A stretch of DNA of 64,000 bases from RGIG3178 sp942492795 (GCA_942492795.1 OW818639.1:310001-374000); one strand, 5' to 3'. Shown: positions 32,161 through 41,695, counted from the stretch's first letter. Numbers and translations: made by a program. The notes: generated from the letters alone by a model not told the origin.

Positions 32161-35100
32161 TTAAGCGCTCGGCTCGTCGTCTTCTTCTTCCTCTTGCTCT
32201 TCCTCATCCAGCATAAACGGGTCATCCGCCAGATCCAACAGATCATCATCGATGTGGAACTCATGAACGCCCGCGAGGTCGAATGCATCGTCGTCAACAA
32301 TGCTCTGCGCATCGTCGCCGTCGGCGCTCTTGTCGCTTGCCAGCAGGTAATCGTCCTTTTTAAGGATCCCCTGGCGACGGTCAAGCCGGTGCAGATCCAC
32401 CAGATCGGATTCGTCTTCCTGCGTTTCTTTGAGCTGGATCTCCACGTGATCGTCAGAAAACACGCGGATGTTCAAAGCCAGACTCTGCAATTCCTTGACA
32501 AGCACCTTGAAGGACTCGGGGATGCCGGGTTCCGGCACGTTCTCGCCCTTGATGATACTCTCGTAGGTTTTAACGCGGCCTACCGTATCGTCAGACTTAA
32601 CGGTCAATATTTCCTGCAAGGTGTGCGCTGCGCCATAGGCTTCCAGCGCCCACACTTCCATCTCTCCGAAACGCTGCCCGCCGAACTGTGCTTTGCCGCC
32701 CAACGGCTGCTGGGTGACAAGCGAGTAGGGGCCGGTGGAACGGGCATGGATCTTGTCGTCCACCAAATGCGCCAGTTTTAAGAAGTACATATATCCGACA
32801 GTGACCGGATTCTCAAACACTTCGCCGCTTCTGCCGTCGCGCAACTCTATCTTGCCGTGGCGCGGGTATCCGGTCTGCTCCAGCAGTTCCTCTATTTCAA
32901 GTTCCGTCGCTCCGTCAAATACCGGGGTTACCATTTCAAAGCCCAGCGCTTTTGCCGCCAATCCCAAATGGACCTCGAGCACCTGTCCGATGTTCATGCG
33001 GCTTGGCACGCCCAACGGGTTAAGAACAACCTCCAGCGGTGTGCCGTCGGGTAAGAACGGCATATCCTCTTCGGGCAAAATGCGGCTGATAACGCCCTTG
33101 TTGCCGTGGCGTCCCGCCATCTTATCGCCCACGCTGATCTTTCTGCGCTGCGCGATGTATACGCGCACCATCTCGTTGACGCCGGCGGGCAATTCATCCC
33201 TGTTTTCGCGGGTGAACACCTTGACATCCACCACGATGCCGCCTACGCCGTTTGGAACGCGAAGCGATGTGTCCCTGACCTCGCGGGCCTTTTCTCCAAA
33301 GATCGCGCGCAACAGGCGTTCCTCGGCAGTCAGCTCGGTTTCGCCCTTGGGCGTGACTTTGCCGACCAGAATATCGCCGGAAGTGACCTCTGCGCCGACG
33401 CGGATAACCCCCGTCTCATCGAGATCCTTCAACCCTTCGGGTCCCACGTTGGGGATGTCGCGGGTTATCTCTTCGGGACCCAATTTGGTATCCCGGGCTT
33501 CGCATTCGTGCTCTTCGATATGGATGGAAGTATAAACGTCTTCCTTCACGAGCTTTTCGCTCAGCAGGATCGCGTCCTCGTAGTTATAGCCTTCCCATGG
33601 CATATAGCCGATCAGGACGTTTCTTCCCAGCGCGATCTCGCCGTTGCTGGTGCTGGGGCCGTCGGCCATGACCTGTCCCTTATCCACGCGTTCTCCCGCA
33701 TGGACGATGGGGCGCTGGTTAAAGCACATGCCCTGATTGCTCCGTGTAAATTTCATGAGTTTGAACCGGTCGACAACGCCGTCGTCACCCGTTAGTGTGA
33801 TATTCCTGGCGGTAACGTCCGTGACAATACCGTCGCGTTTGCTCAAAACGAGCATTCCGGAATCGACGGCTGCCTTGTGCTCCATGCCGGTTCCGACGAT
33901 GGGGACCTGCGGATTCAGAAGCGGTACTGCCTGGCGCTGCATGTTGGAGCCCATCAACGCACGGTTGGCGTCGTCGTTCTCCAAAAACGGGATCATTGCT
34001 GTCGCGACGGAGACAAGCTGTTTGGGCGCTACGTCCATCATCTCGATCTGTTCTCTTGGGACTTCGATGATCTCTTCGCGACGCCTGCTCGTTACGCGCT
34101 CGTTTTGAAAGCGGCTGTTCTCATCCACCGGCTCGTTGGCCTGTGCAATGGTATATTCGTCCTCTTCGTCCGCCGTTAAGTAGATGACTTCATCGGTGAC
34201 GACGCCTTCCCCGCGCAAGACTTTGCGGTACGGCGTTTCCATAAACCCGTATTCGTTGATGCGCGCATAGGTGGCCAGTGAGCCGATAAGGCCGATGTTC
34301 GGGCCTTCAGGCGTCTCAATCGGGCACATGCGGCCGTAATGGGAAAAGTGGACATCGCGGACGTCGAAGCTTGCCCGGTCGCGGTTTAATCCGCCGGGGC
34401 CCAGCGCCGACAGCCTTCTTTTATGCGTCAATTCGGCAAGCAAGTTGGTCTGATCCATGAACTGGCTCAACTGGCTGCTTCCAAAAAACTCTTTGATGGC
34501 GGCGGAAACCGGCCTGATGTTGATCAGGTTGGAGGGCGTCACCACATCCATATCCTGAATGGCCATCCGCTCGCGCACAACGCGCTCCAGACGGGACAGG
34601 CCTACCCGGATTTGGTTCTGCAGCAATTCGCCAACGCACCGCAGGCGGCGGTTGCCCAAATGATCGATATCGTCGATGAGTCCCACGCCGTGGAACAGAC
34701 AGACCATATAGTTCAAACTCGCCATGATGTCGTCGCGATGGATATGCTTGGGAAGGATAGAATCGCGGTTTTCGCGCAGCATGCTCTTTAGTTCCGGCGT
34801 AGTCCAGCTCTCACGTGCTTGATAAAGCGCCCAGAACGTCGGGAAATGCGCGTTCTCGTTGATGCCGACTTGCTTGACATCAAATCCCACAAACGGCGTA
34901 AGGTTGACAAAGTTGTTGCCAAACACTTTGAGCTCGCCGTCTTCCACAGCGATATACGCTTGGTTGACAGCCTGCGCCGCGATGGCATCGGCCTGAACGC
35001 GCGTGAGTTTATCGCCTGCGTTGGCCAACACTTCTCCTGTGTAGGGGCTCACGATATCACGGCTGAGCGTGCGGCCCGCTATGCGCGAAGCGATGCCCAG

Positions 35101-35937
35101 TTTCTTGTTGAATTTATAGCGTCCGACCCTCGCCATATCGTAGCGCTTGGGATCAAACATCAACGAATTGAACAGCGATCTTGCGCTCTCTTCCGTTGGC
35201 GGTTCGCCGGGACGAAGGCGCTTGTATATTTCAATTACACCTTCCGCGGAAGTCTTCGCAACGTCTTTGCGGATGGTATCGATGATGAGTTTCTCCTCGC
35301 CGAACATCTCGAGCAATTCCTCATCCGTACCGCAGCCAAGTGTCCTCATCAATACGGTCGCGGGCAATTTGCGCGTTCTGTCCACGCGCACCCACATCAC
35401 GTCGTTGGCGTCGGTCTCGTATTCGAGCCACGCGCCCCGGTTCGGGATAATCTGCGAGCTGTATAGGATCTTCCCGCTCTTGTCGGTACTGCGACTGTAA
35501 TAAGAGCCGGGGGATCGAACCAACTGGCTTACGATAACGCGTTCCGCGCCGTTGATGATGAACGTTCCCTGTTCGGTCATGATAGGGAAATCGCCCATGA
35601 ATACTTCCTGCTCCTTAACCTCGCCGGATTCCCGGTTGATCAGGCGCACGGTAACGCGAAGCGGCGCGGCATAATTTACGTCGCGCTCTTTGCATTCCTC
35701 CACGGAGTATTTGGGGTTATCATCCAACGTGTAGTCGACAAACTCTAAAACCAAGTTATCGGAGTAGCCGGTGATGGGGGAAATGTCGTCAAAGGCTTCC
35801 TTAAGGCCTTCGGATACAAACTGGCGGTAGGAGTTCTTTTGAATCTCGATAAAGTCAGGCATCTTGAGAATCTTCTCTTCATCGATTCGCGAAAAACTCA
35901 TCTTTTTTCGCTTGCCCAGAAGGATTTCATGAACCAT
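32161..35937 (-). CDS. rpoB: RNA polymerase beta subunit
   Basis: 1258 residues, beginning MVHEILLGKRKKMSFSRIDE. The rifampicin pocket reads SQLSQFMDQTNLLAELTHKR then RLSALGPGGL, the sensitive wild-type pattern. NKGVISRILPEEDMPF and the C-terminal region with GGKAQFGGQRFGEMEVWALE are intact, followed by an acidic tail (DEEEQEEEEDDEPSA). The ribosome site GGGAG is about 12 nt from the ATG, rather far. Unlike most bacteria, rplJ-rplL are not immediately upstream; a promoter at 36.1 kb serves rpoB directly. Confidence 0.98.
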   Translation of the reverse strand: MVHEILLGKRKKMSFSRIDEEKILKMPDFIEIQKNSYRQFVSEGLKEAFDDISPITGYSDNLVLEFVDYTLDDNPKYSVEECKERDVNYAAPLRVTVRLINRESGEVKEQEVFMGDFPIMTEQGTFIINGAERVIVSQLVRSPGSYYSRSTDKSGKILYSSQIIPNRGAWLEYETDANDVMWVRVDRTRKLPATVLMRTLGCGTDEELLEMFGEEKLIIDTIRKDVAKTSAEGVIEIYKRLRPGEPPTEESARSLFNSLMFDPKRYDMARVGRYKFNKKLGIASRIAGRTLSRDIVSPYTGEVLANAGDKLTRVQADAIAAQAVNQAYIAVEDGELKVFGNNFVNLTPFVGFDVKQVGINENAHFPTFWALYQARESWTTPELKSMLRENRDSILPKHIHRDDIMASLNYMVCLFHGVGLIDDIDHLGNRRLRCVGELLQNQIRVGLSRLERVVRERMAIQDMDVVTPSNLINIRPVSAAIKEFFGSSQLSQFMDQTNLLAELTHKRRLSALGPGGLNRDRASFDVRDVHFSHYGRMCPIETPEGPNIGLIGSLATYARINEYGFMETPYRKVLRGEGVVTDEVIYLTADEEDEYTIAQANEPVDENSRFQNERVTSRRREEIIEVPREQIEMMDVAPKQLVSVATAMIPFLENDDANRALMGSNMQRQAVPLLNPQVPIVGTGMEHKAAVDSGMLVLSKRDGIVTDVTARNITLTGDDGVVDRFKLMKFTRSNQGMCFNQRPIVHAGERVDKGQVMADGPSTSNGEIALGRNVLIGYMPWEGYNYEDAILLSEKLVKEDVYTSIHIEEHECEARDTKLGPEEITRDIPNVGPEGLKDLDETGVIRVGAEVTSGDILVGKVTPKGETELTAEERLLRAIFGEKAREVRDTSLRVPNGVGGIVVDVKVFTRENRDELPAGVNEMVRVYIAQRRKISVGDKMAGRHGNKGVISRILPEEDMPFLPDGTPLEVVLNPLGVPSRMNIGQVLEVHLGLAAKALGFEMVTPVFDGATELEIEELLEQTGYPRHGKIELRDGRSGEVFENPVTVGYMYFLKLAHLVDDKIHARSTGPYSLVTQQPLGGKAQFGGQRFGEMEVWALEAYGAAHTLQEILTVKSDDTVGRVKTYESIIKGENVPEPGIPESFKVLVKELQSLALNIRVFSDDHVEIQLKETQEDESDLVDLHRLDRRQGILKKDDYLLASDKSADGDDAQSIVDDDAFDLAGVHEFHIDDDLLDLADDPFMLDEEEQEEEEDDEPSA

Positions 35938-36087
35938 TGTAAAGCTTCACTCCCAATCCATAGTCATTCCGCTAAAATGGCAACCTATTGCATTCGCTTG
36001 TAAAGCGCGCTATAATGTGGCTGAAAATAGGCGAAATTTTTCGCTTGTTTCTAGTCCTTTGTTGCCGTTTAGTGGATACTGATGCAA

Positions 36088-36116
36088 GTTATAACGATAC
36101 CATTTCCGCCTGTCAA
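36088..36116 (-). promoter_or_regulatory. sigma-A promoter for rpoB-rpoC
   Basis: TTGACA (36111-36116), a 17-nt spacer and TATAAC (36088-36093), giving a leader of about 145 nt before rpoB. The -35 region lies in a hairpin (TCCGCC/GGCGGA). Confidence 0.82.
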
Positions 36117-36500
36117 AGTCAAGGGCGGATTTTTTTGTTTTCCGATTTTTTCATCACTTCATTATTCTTCCCACTTCGCGTCGGACCATTCACGCTTGTA
36201 TTTTGGCTCTATACGACGTCATACAAAACTTTTCGGCACCGGAAGTGGAATATGAGCAACTGCGCGGCGGCCTGTCCGCTTTTACATGCCTCTTCGGGCT
36301 TTCTGCATCCGTATGGCGTTTGCCCACGCGATTTCGGCTTCTTCCGCGCATTTTGCGCGCCTGTGCCCGCCCTGTTTTCTCCGCCGCATTTTATTGGCTG
36401 TCAGTGCTTCCGCTTTCCCCTTTTTGAGGCAGAAATCCCGGTGCAATCCTCATGATTCTTTGATCCGTCAGGATGTGAATCAATCGCTTTCTTTTTTCGT
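36117..36500. other. Intergenic stretch upstream of the rpoB promoter
   Basis: About 385 nt between the rpoB promoter and the yacL terminator with no supported gene, RNA or repeat. Short open frames exist on both strands but none has a ribosome site. Confidence 0.6.
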
Positions 36501-36506
36501 AAAAAG

Positions 36507-36530
36507 AACGCCCGTTTACACGGGCGTTCC
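36507..36530 (-). terminator. Intrinsic terminator after the PIN/TRAM gene
   Basis: GAACGCCCGT/ACGGGCGTTC stem with a short loop, followed on the minus strand by TTTTTACG, about 10 nt beyond the stop codon. Confidence 0.85.
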
Positions 36531-36540
36531 TGTTTGTTGT

Positions 36541-37692
36541 TTATTTCATCTTGGCGAATACCATGCGGCCGGCAGCCGTTTGCAGAACCGATGTCACCAC
36601 CACGTCCACTGTCATTCCGACATGATCCCGTCCTCCGTCGACCACGATCATCGTTCCGTCGTCGAGATACGCGACGCCCTGCCCCTGCTCTTTGCCGGAG
36701 CGGATGACCTGGATGGTCATCTCCTCGCCGGGCATGACGGCGGGCTTTAACGCATTGGCCAGCTGGTTGATGTTGATGACCTCTATCCCCTTGACCGTTG
36801 CCACCTTATTCAGGTTGTAGTCGTTGGTGACGATCTTGCCCTTCATGTCCCGTGCAAGTGCAATGAGCATCTCGTCCACTTCCATGTTGTCGTATTCCTT
36901 CTCCACGACCTGGAGGCGATTGAGTTCGCTTCGCATGGCTTCGAGAATATCAAGGCCCCGTCTGCCGCGCTGCCGCCTTAGGCTGTCCGCCGAATCCGCA
37001 ATGTGCCGCAGCTCCTGAAGCACAAACGAGGGCGCTATCAGCCTGCCTTCAAGAATACCGGTTTTGGCGATGTCGTAGATGCGTCCGTCGATGATGACCG
37101 ACGTATCCAGAATCTTTGGCGGTATGTTGCGCAGGTTACGGTCGGACGTCCTGTCCACTTTCCTCCTGATCGTCAACGTGTTCCCCGATTGCTCCGCATC
37201 CGCTTCCTCTGACGCATCCTCTATGTTCACGATTCGCTTTCTTCCGATCTGGTTGAGCTCCGGCTTGCGTTTGACCGCAACGGAAACGCCCAAATATCCC
37301 ATAATGACATAGACGATAATGGTCAGCGGTATGGAGATCCATGCAACGGGGATGCGGTTAATTAAAGTAGAAAGTAACCAGGCAAGTATGAGTCCAATCA
37401 TAAGGCCCGCAATTCCCAAAAGCACATCCAGCATGGGGATCTGGGTTAAACGGTTCTCTATCCTGACGACGGTTGAAAGCGTCCACCGTGAGAGCGGCGG
37501 CGCGCTGAAAAAGAATATCACCATCGTGATCAGCGATGCTATACCATAGAATACGCCGAGCATTTTCCCGGAAACAACCAATTCCATATTGATGATGCCC
37601 AAAGACGCCAACAGCTGGAATACGAGGTATAGCAAACCGATACCCAATGCACCCCCAAACAGGGTTATTATTGTTCGAGCTAATTTGTTCAT
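36541..37692 (-). CDS. Membrane-anchored PIN/TRAM-domain protein (YacL-like)
   Basis: 383 residues. Four hydrophobic segments occupy roughly residues 5-145, then a linker, a PIN nuclease-like domain from about 198 (ILDTSVIIDGRIYDI, later TNDYNLNKVA with acidic residues of the active site) and a C-terminal TRAM domain (ending TSVLQTAAGRMVFAKMK). This is the architecture of Bacillus YacL; its substrate is not known. AAGGAGG is 7 nt before the ATG at 37692. It follows carD by 41 nt, close to the radA-yacL neighbourhood of Bacillus. Confidence 0.9.
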   Translation of the reverse strand: MNKLARTIITLFGGALGIGLLYLVFQLLASLGIINMELVVSGKMLGVFYGIASLITMVIFFFSAPPLSRWTLSTVVRIENRLTQIPMLDVLLGIAGLMIGLILAWLLSTLINRIPVAWISIPLTIIVYVIMGYLGVSVAVKRKPELNQIGRKRIVNIEDASEEADAEQSGNTLTIRRKVDRTSDRNLRNIPPKILDTSVIIDGRIYDIAKTGILEGRLIAPSFVLQELRHIADSADSLRRQRGRRGLDILEAMRSELNRLQVVEKEYDNMEVDEMLIALARDMKGKIVTNDYNLNKVATVKGIEVININQLANALKPAVMPGEEMTIQVIRSGKEQGQGVAYLDDGTMIVVDGGRDHVGMTVDVVVTSVLQTAAGRMVFAKMK

Positions 37693-37733
37693 GTTTTCAC
37701 CTCCTTTCAATGCCCGATGGATTTATCCGTTGT

Positions 37734-38207
37734 TCAGATGATCATCTCCATGCGCTCATACATCTCATCTTCGCTTAAGCCCATGGAAACCATCAATTCT
37801 CCTGCCAACAACTTCTGCGCGGTATGCAACATCTTCAATTCTCCGCCCGAGAGACCCTTCTCCCGAAAGCGGCAGCTCAGGCGCCTGACCACAAGCGCTG
37901 TATCCCAGATGTCTCCCGTGCGCATCTTCTCCAGGTTCTCCCGGTATCTGCGGTTCCAGTTTTCGCAGTCTTCTTCCTCGAACTGCAATAAAAAAGAAAG
38001 TACCGTTTCACTTTGCGCCTTGGAAATCAAAGCACGAAGGCCATGACCCTCTGCGCCATCGACCGGCACCATTACTTTTGCGCCTACCGTGACAAACCGG
38101 AGCACATAGTATTGTTTGAATTGTCCCAAGATCTCTTTTGTTTCGATCGCTTCCACGTATCCGGCGCCATGCATCGGATAAGCGATGCAATCGCCTATTC
38201 CAAACAC
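37734..38207 (-). CDS. carD: CarD-family transcription regulator
   Basis: 157 residues: an N-terminal RNA-polymerase-interaction domain of the CarD/TRCF type (GDCIAYPMHGAGYVEAIETK, EILGQFKQYYVLRF) and a helical C-terminal domain (WNRRYRENLEKM, LHTAQKLLAGEL). CarD proteins bind the polymerase beta subunit and stabilise open complexes. The start is GTG (38205-38207), 8 nt after GGAGG, which gives the usual MFGIGD beginning; a longer reading upstream lacks a ribosome site. Between radA and the PIN/TRAM gene. Confidence 0.9.
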   Translation of the reverse strand: MFGIGDCIAYPMHGAGYVEAIETKEILGQFKQYYVLRFVTVGAKVMVPVDGAEGHGLRALISKAQSETVLSFLLQFEEEDCENWNRRYRENLEKMRTGDIWDTALVVRRLSCRFREKGLSGGELKMLHTAQKLLAGELMVSMGLSEDEMYERMEMII

Positions 38208-38319
38208 GTATGTTTCCTCCGTTCCCTGTTCGCTGCCCTCGGTTAGCTTATTCTGCCATATCAATTTAGTTTACCATACTATTGCGATTGTGTGCACTCC
38301 AATTTCCAAAAACAGGCTA

Positions 38320-39699
38320 TTATACAAGCGTCTCGCTCTTTTGAACGGATGACAACGCGCATTTCAAGACATCCGCAACATTGTCGACTGGGATAAACAC
38401 GATGCCGTCCTTCTTACTGTTCTTGATGCTGTCTTTGGGAACTACCAATTTCGAATATCCCATTTTAACGCATTCCGCAATGCGCCGGTCAAGCTGCGAA
38501 ACGGGGCGCAATTCCCCGGTCAGGCCGATTTCGCCTATGATCACCAGATCCTCGTGCAGCGGTCTTCCTGTGGCAGCCGAAGCGAGCGCTGCCAGAAGCG
38601 CCGCATCACACGACGGCTCGTTGAGCTTCAGCCCGCCCACCGCGTTGGTGTAGACATCCCGGTTGTACAATGCTATGCCGCCGCTTCTCTCCAGAACCGC
38701 GATCATCAGCAGCATGCGGTTGTAATCCACCCCCGTCGCCATCCGCCGGGGCTGCCCGTAGGGCGACATGGAGCACAGTGCCTGCACTTCGCACAAAACC
38801 GGGCGGGTGCCCTCCAGCGAACACGTGACCGCCGCACCCGGAACGCCGCGCGTATGCCTTGACAGGAGCATTTCCGACGGGTTGGTAACCTCCCGCATAC
38901 CCTGGCTTGTCATTTCAAAGACGCCGATCTCGTTGGTGGACCCGAAACGGTTCTTCACCGCGCGCAGGATACGGAAACTCATCTGCCGTTCGCCTTCAAA
39001 ATACAGAACCGTATCCACCATGTGTTCCAATATCCTGGGCCCTGCGATGTTGCCTTCCTTGGTAACATGGCCAACCAGCACGATGGTGGCACCGCTTTCC
39101 TTGGCAAGGCGAAGCGCTGCCGCGGCGCATTCGCGCACCTGCGAAACGCTTCCCGTCATGGAGTTTACGCCCTGCTGCTGCATGGTCTGGATCGAATCGA
39201 TCACCACAAAGGGTGCCGGCAATGCTCCGATCGCAGAGCAAATCGCATCCATGTCGGTCTCCGCCAGCATGTAGAGGTTGTCGGAGGTGCATTGGAGCCG
39301 CCTTGCGCGCATCCTGACCTGACGGGCCGATTCTTCGCCGGATACATACAGCGCAGGTCTGCCGCTTTTGGCCACAAGCTCCGCCGCCTGCAACAGAAGC
39401 GTGGATTTCCCAACGCCCGGTTCACCGCCCACAAGCACCACGGCGCCCTCGATCAAGCCCCCGCCCAGCACCCTGTCCAGCTCCGAAATGCCGATGGGCA
39501 TGTGCGGCGTCTGCGCCAGGTCGATCTCGTTCATGCGGACGATCTTCAAACTCTTTGCGGGTGCTTTTGCCTTTTGCGGAATGGGCGCTGTCAATTCTTC
39601 CAGCGTGTTCCATTCGCCGCAGCCGGGGCAGCGTCCGAGCCATTTGGTACTCTCGTAGGCGCACTGCGCGCAGACATAGTTCGACTTTGCTTTTGCCAT
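38320..39699 (-). CDS. radA: DNA repair protein RadA
   Basis: Promotes branch migration in homologous recombination. 459 residues: a zinc finger with C10, C13, C24 and C27, Walker A GGEPGVGKST at 91-100, the RadA-specific KNRFG motif near 254 and a C-terminal Lon-protease-like domain (NRDVYTNAVGGLKLNEPSCD). The SD is weak. It begins 4 nt after the preceding unknown gene. disA, often next to radA, is not present here. Confidence 0.96.
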   Translation of the reverse strand: MAKAKSNYVCAQCAYESTKWLGRCPGCGEWNTLEELTAPIPQKAKAPAKSLKIVRMNEIDLAQTPHMPIGISELDRVLGGGLIEGAVVLVGGEPGVGKSTLLLQAAELVAKSGRPALYVSGEESARQVRMRARRLQCTSDNLYMLAETDMDAICSAIGALPAPFVVIDSIQTMQQQGVNSMTGSVSQVRECAAAALRLAKESGATIVLVGHVTKEGNIAGPRILEHMVDTVLYFEGERQMSFRILRAVKNRFGSTNEIGVFEMTSQGMREVTNPSEMLLSRHTRGVPGAAVTCSLEGTRPVLCEVQALCSMSPYGQPRRMATGVDYNRMLLMIAVLERSGGIALYNRDVYTNAVGGLKLNEPSCDAALLAALASAATGRPLHEDLVIIGEIGLTGELRPVSQLDRRIAECVKMGYSKLVVPKDSIKNSKKDGIVFIPVDNVADVLKCALSSVQKSETLV

Positions 39700-39703
39700 C
39701 GTA

Positions 39704-40858
39704 TCAGTCCAATACTGCGAATTTTAAAATATCACGTTCCCTGACTTGGGCGGTGATGTCAAACCATGTCACCGCGTGGGCGGAGACGCTTGCCAGAATG
39801 GCATATTCCCCTGTTTTGGATAAACGGTACACCTTATCCTGCTGCCAGAAATAGACGTATATGCGCCCCTGTTCGCACCATGCCAAAAAATGTTCGGCAA
39901 GACCGTAGCCGGAAACGTTCTGCGCCATTTTCTTCTGCATCGAACCGTTAACGCTCAGATACAGCGCCCCGCCCTGCATTCTGTCGCTAAATGCGATCGC
40001 GGTTCCGCAGGTCACGGGCGAATAGGCATACAGCCCGGGGTCAAAGGTTTGCACGCTCCCGTCAAACGACTGGATATAGATCATGTTGTAGCTTTCACTG
40101 TCCGTCAGCTTCGGGTTTTCCGCAACGTATACCACGTTTTTGCTGCTGACGCCGGGCTGAATTTTCCCGGTGGGTGCATTGTCATAAACATGCAGCGTCG
40201 TAACTTCGCCCGTTATAACATCCATACTGTACAGCTTTTCTCTGGTTTGGGAAACGCGCTGCAGAAAGATGCACTTCGTGCCTGCGAGCTTGGGGATGAC
40301 GGAACCGTAGTCGATCTTGCTGAGCGTTTTTACCTGTTTGGTGTTGCGGTCATACAGTTTTAGAAGTCCGCCGCCGGTATTGTATCCGTCAAAGTACACG
40401 ATAAACGATGCGCTGGCATCCAGATGCAGGATATAGCCGCACTCCGCCTCGATGCCCTCAAGCTCCGCTATCTTGTCTTCGACGTTGGAGTTTGACGTCT
40501 TAACGGCAAAGATCTTGTTGAGTTTCGGATTCTGCGCGTTGTCGCTGCCGGAAGCGAAGAAAATATCATCGCCCAGAATGACGGGATAACTGACGTGCTT
40601 GTATTTGTAATTCAACAATATTTCCCGGATATGATCGCTCAGATCCCCCATCTGCTCCGGCGTTGCCGTCGGTATGATCACCTCACGCTTATCGGTAAAC
40701 AGGGAGCCCACAAACGGCACCGCCAGTTTAAAAACAAACAGGTAACCCAAATACAACCCGCACAGGGAAAGCGCCGCCATCAGGACCGGCCACAATGCGT
40801 TGCCGCGAAAACGGGTAAACCGCCTGCGCTTAAAAATGCGTTGGTCCCGCCTTACCAT
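39704..40858 (-). CDS. Unknown membrane-anchored protein, possible beta-propeller
   Basis: Not recognised. 384 residues: a basic cytoplasmic N terminus (RRDQRIFKRRRFTRFR), one hydrophobic segment at about 23-47 and a long extracytoplasmic region. The latter has repeated beta-strand patterns such as KLYDRNTKQVKTLSKI, KLYSMDVITGEVTTLHVY and YRLSKTGEYAILA, reminiscent of TolB-like or DUF5050-like propellers. Propeller assignment is inference from these repeats. It abuts ispF (no gap) and precedes radA by 4 nt, so it is co-transcribed with them. Confidence 0.8.
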   Translation of the reverse strand: MVRRDQRIFKRRRFTRFRGNALWPVLMAALSLCGLYLGYLFVFKLAVPFVGSLFTDKREVIIPTATPEQMGDLSDHIREILLNYKYKHVSYPVILGDDIFFASGSDNAQNPKLNKIFAVKTSNSNVEDKIAELEGIEAECGYILHLDASASFIVYFDGYNTGGGLLKLYDRNTKQVKTLSKIDYGSVIPKLAGTKCIFLQRVSQTREKLYSMDVITGEVTTLHVYDNAPTGKIQPGVSSKNVVYVAENPKLTDSESYNMIYIQSFDGSVQTFDPGLYAYSPVTCGTAIAFSDRMQGGALYLSVNGSMQKKMAQNVSGYGLAEHFLAWCEQGRIYVYFWQQDKVYRLSKTGEYAILASVSAHAVTWFDITAQVRERDILKFAVLD

Positions 40859-41332
40859 CTATACCTCTTTGAGCAGGCATACAGCCTGCGCGGCAATGCC
40901 TTCTGTGCGGCCAATGAAGCCCAGCCCTTCGGTCGTTGTCGCCTTTACGTTGACCCTTTTCGCGTTGACGCCCAGCGCCAGCGCCAGGTTTTGCTGCATC
41001 TGTTCACGATACGGCGCGATTTTGGGCGCTTGCGCCATCACCACAACATCGACATTTTCAACGGCATACCCAGCGCCATAGAGCATGTCGGCGCAGCGCC
41101 GCAACAGCTTTGTGCTTTGTATATCCAAATATTGCGCGTCATCATCCGGGAAATGTTTCCCGATATCGCCCAATGACGCCGCGCCCAAAAGAGCGTCGCA
41201 TACCGCGTGCGTGAGCACGTCGGCATCCGAATGCCCGTCAAGTCCTTTTTCACCGGGGATTGTAACGCCGCCTAAAACCAGCGCGCGTCCCTGTTTGAAC
41301 GCATGCACGTCAAACCCAATGCCGATCCTCAT
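40859..41332 (-). CDS. ispF: 2-C-methyl-D-erythritol 2,4-cyclodiphosphate synthase
   Basis: Fifth step of the MEP isoprenoid pathway. 157 residues with metal ligands D8, H10 (GFDVHAF) and H42, plus the HSDADV motif and KATTTEGLGFIGRTEGIAAQ near the C terminus. The ATG at 41332 follows GGAGG by 6 nt; the ATG two codons earlier overlaps the ribosome site. It overlaps the S4-domain gene by 23 nt. ispD, the usual partner, is not in the window. Confidence 0.96.
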   Translation of the reverse strand: MRIGIGFDVHAFKQGRALVLGGVTIPGEKGLDGHSDADVLTHAVCDALLGAASLGDIGKHFPDDDAQYLDIQSTKLLRRCADMLYGAGYAVENVDVVVMAQAPKIAPYREQMQQNLALALGVNAKRVNVKATTTEGLGFIGRTEGIAAQAVCLLKEV

Positions 41333-41579
41333 TTGCATCCTCCAACGTTTTAAACAACGTAACGGCGTCGTCCTTTTTTGTGGATTCCGAAAGCGACAGA
41401 ACCTCGTAGCGATTTAAGTTTTGCCCCGTGCGCACCGTGACGATATCGCCTATTTTCACCTGGTCACCCGGTTTCGCCACCTTTTGACCGATCCATACGC
41501 GGCCTGCCTCGCAGGTCTGCTGTGCTATGGTGCGGCGTTTGATGATACGGGCGACCTTCAGATATTTATCGATTCTCAT
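41310..41579 (-). CDS. S4-domain RNA-binding protein (YabO/Hsp15-like)
   Basis: 89 residues, begins MRIDKYLKVARIIKRRTIAQ, the S4 RNA-binding fold of the YabO/HslR family. Such proteins bind rRNA or stalled 50S-nascent-chain complexes. In Bacillus yabO follows yabN (mazG); here hup lies between them. GGAGG is 6 nt before the ATG, and an extended -10 promoter is just upstream. The last 23 nt overlap ispF. Confidence 0.9.
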   Translation of the reverse strand: MRIDKYLKVARIIKRRTIAQQTCEAGRVWIGQKVAKPGDQVKIGDIVTVRTGQNLNRYEVLSLSESTKKDDAVTLFKTLEDANEDRHWV

Positions 41580-41600
41580 TTCATGCCTCCGTTAAATTTT

Positions 41601-41609
41601 ATTATAGCA
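41601..41609 (-). promoter_or_regulatory. Extended -10 promoter for the S4-domain gene and ispF
   Basis: TGCTATAAT on the minus strand (TATAAT at 41601-41606 with TG one base upstream), about 20 nt before the start codon. No good -35 box at 17 nt; extended -10 elements can compensate. Confidence 0.65.
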
Positions 41610-41695
41610 TAAAAGTCTGCGTTTCGGACGGCGGGATGCGCTTTGGCGCCCGTTTTTGGAAGATGGTTAAACATTCGGAAACGTGAAAAAAACAA

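Noticed and set aside
36105..36135. Hairpin followed by a T-run on the plus strand near the rpoB promoter
   Set aside because: No plus-strand gene precedes it. The stem coincides with the -35 region, so a terminator role is unsupported.
36282..36446. A 54-residue basic minus-strand reading starting with TTG, between yacL and rpoB
   Set aside because: No spaced ribosome site and no recognisable family; length is within chance expectation.
35988..36455. A 155-codon plus-strand open frame over the rpoB promoter region
   Set aside because: It overlaps the rpoB promoter and leader, lacks a ribosome site and has low-complexity, cysteine- and phenylalanine-rich content unlike a real protein.
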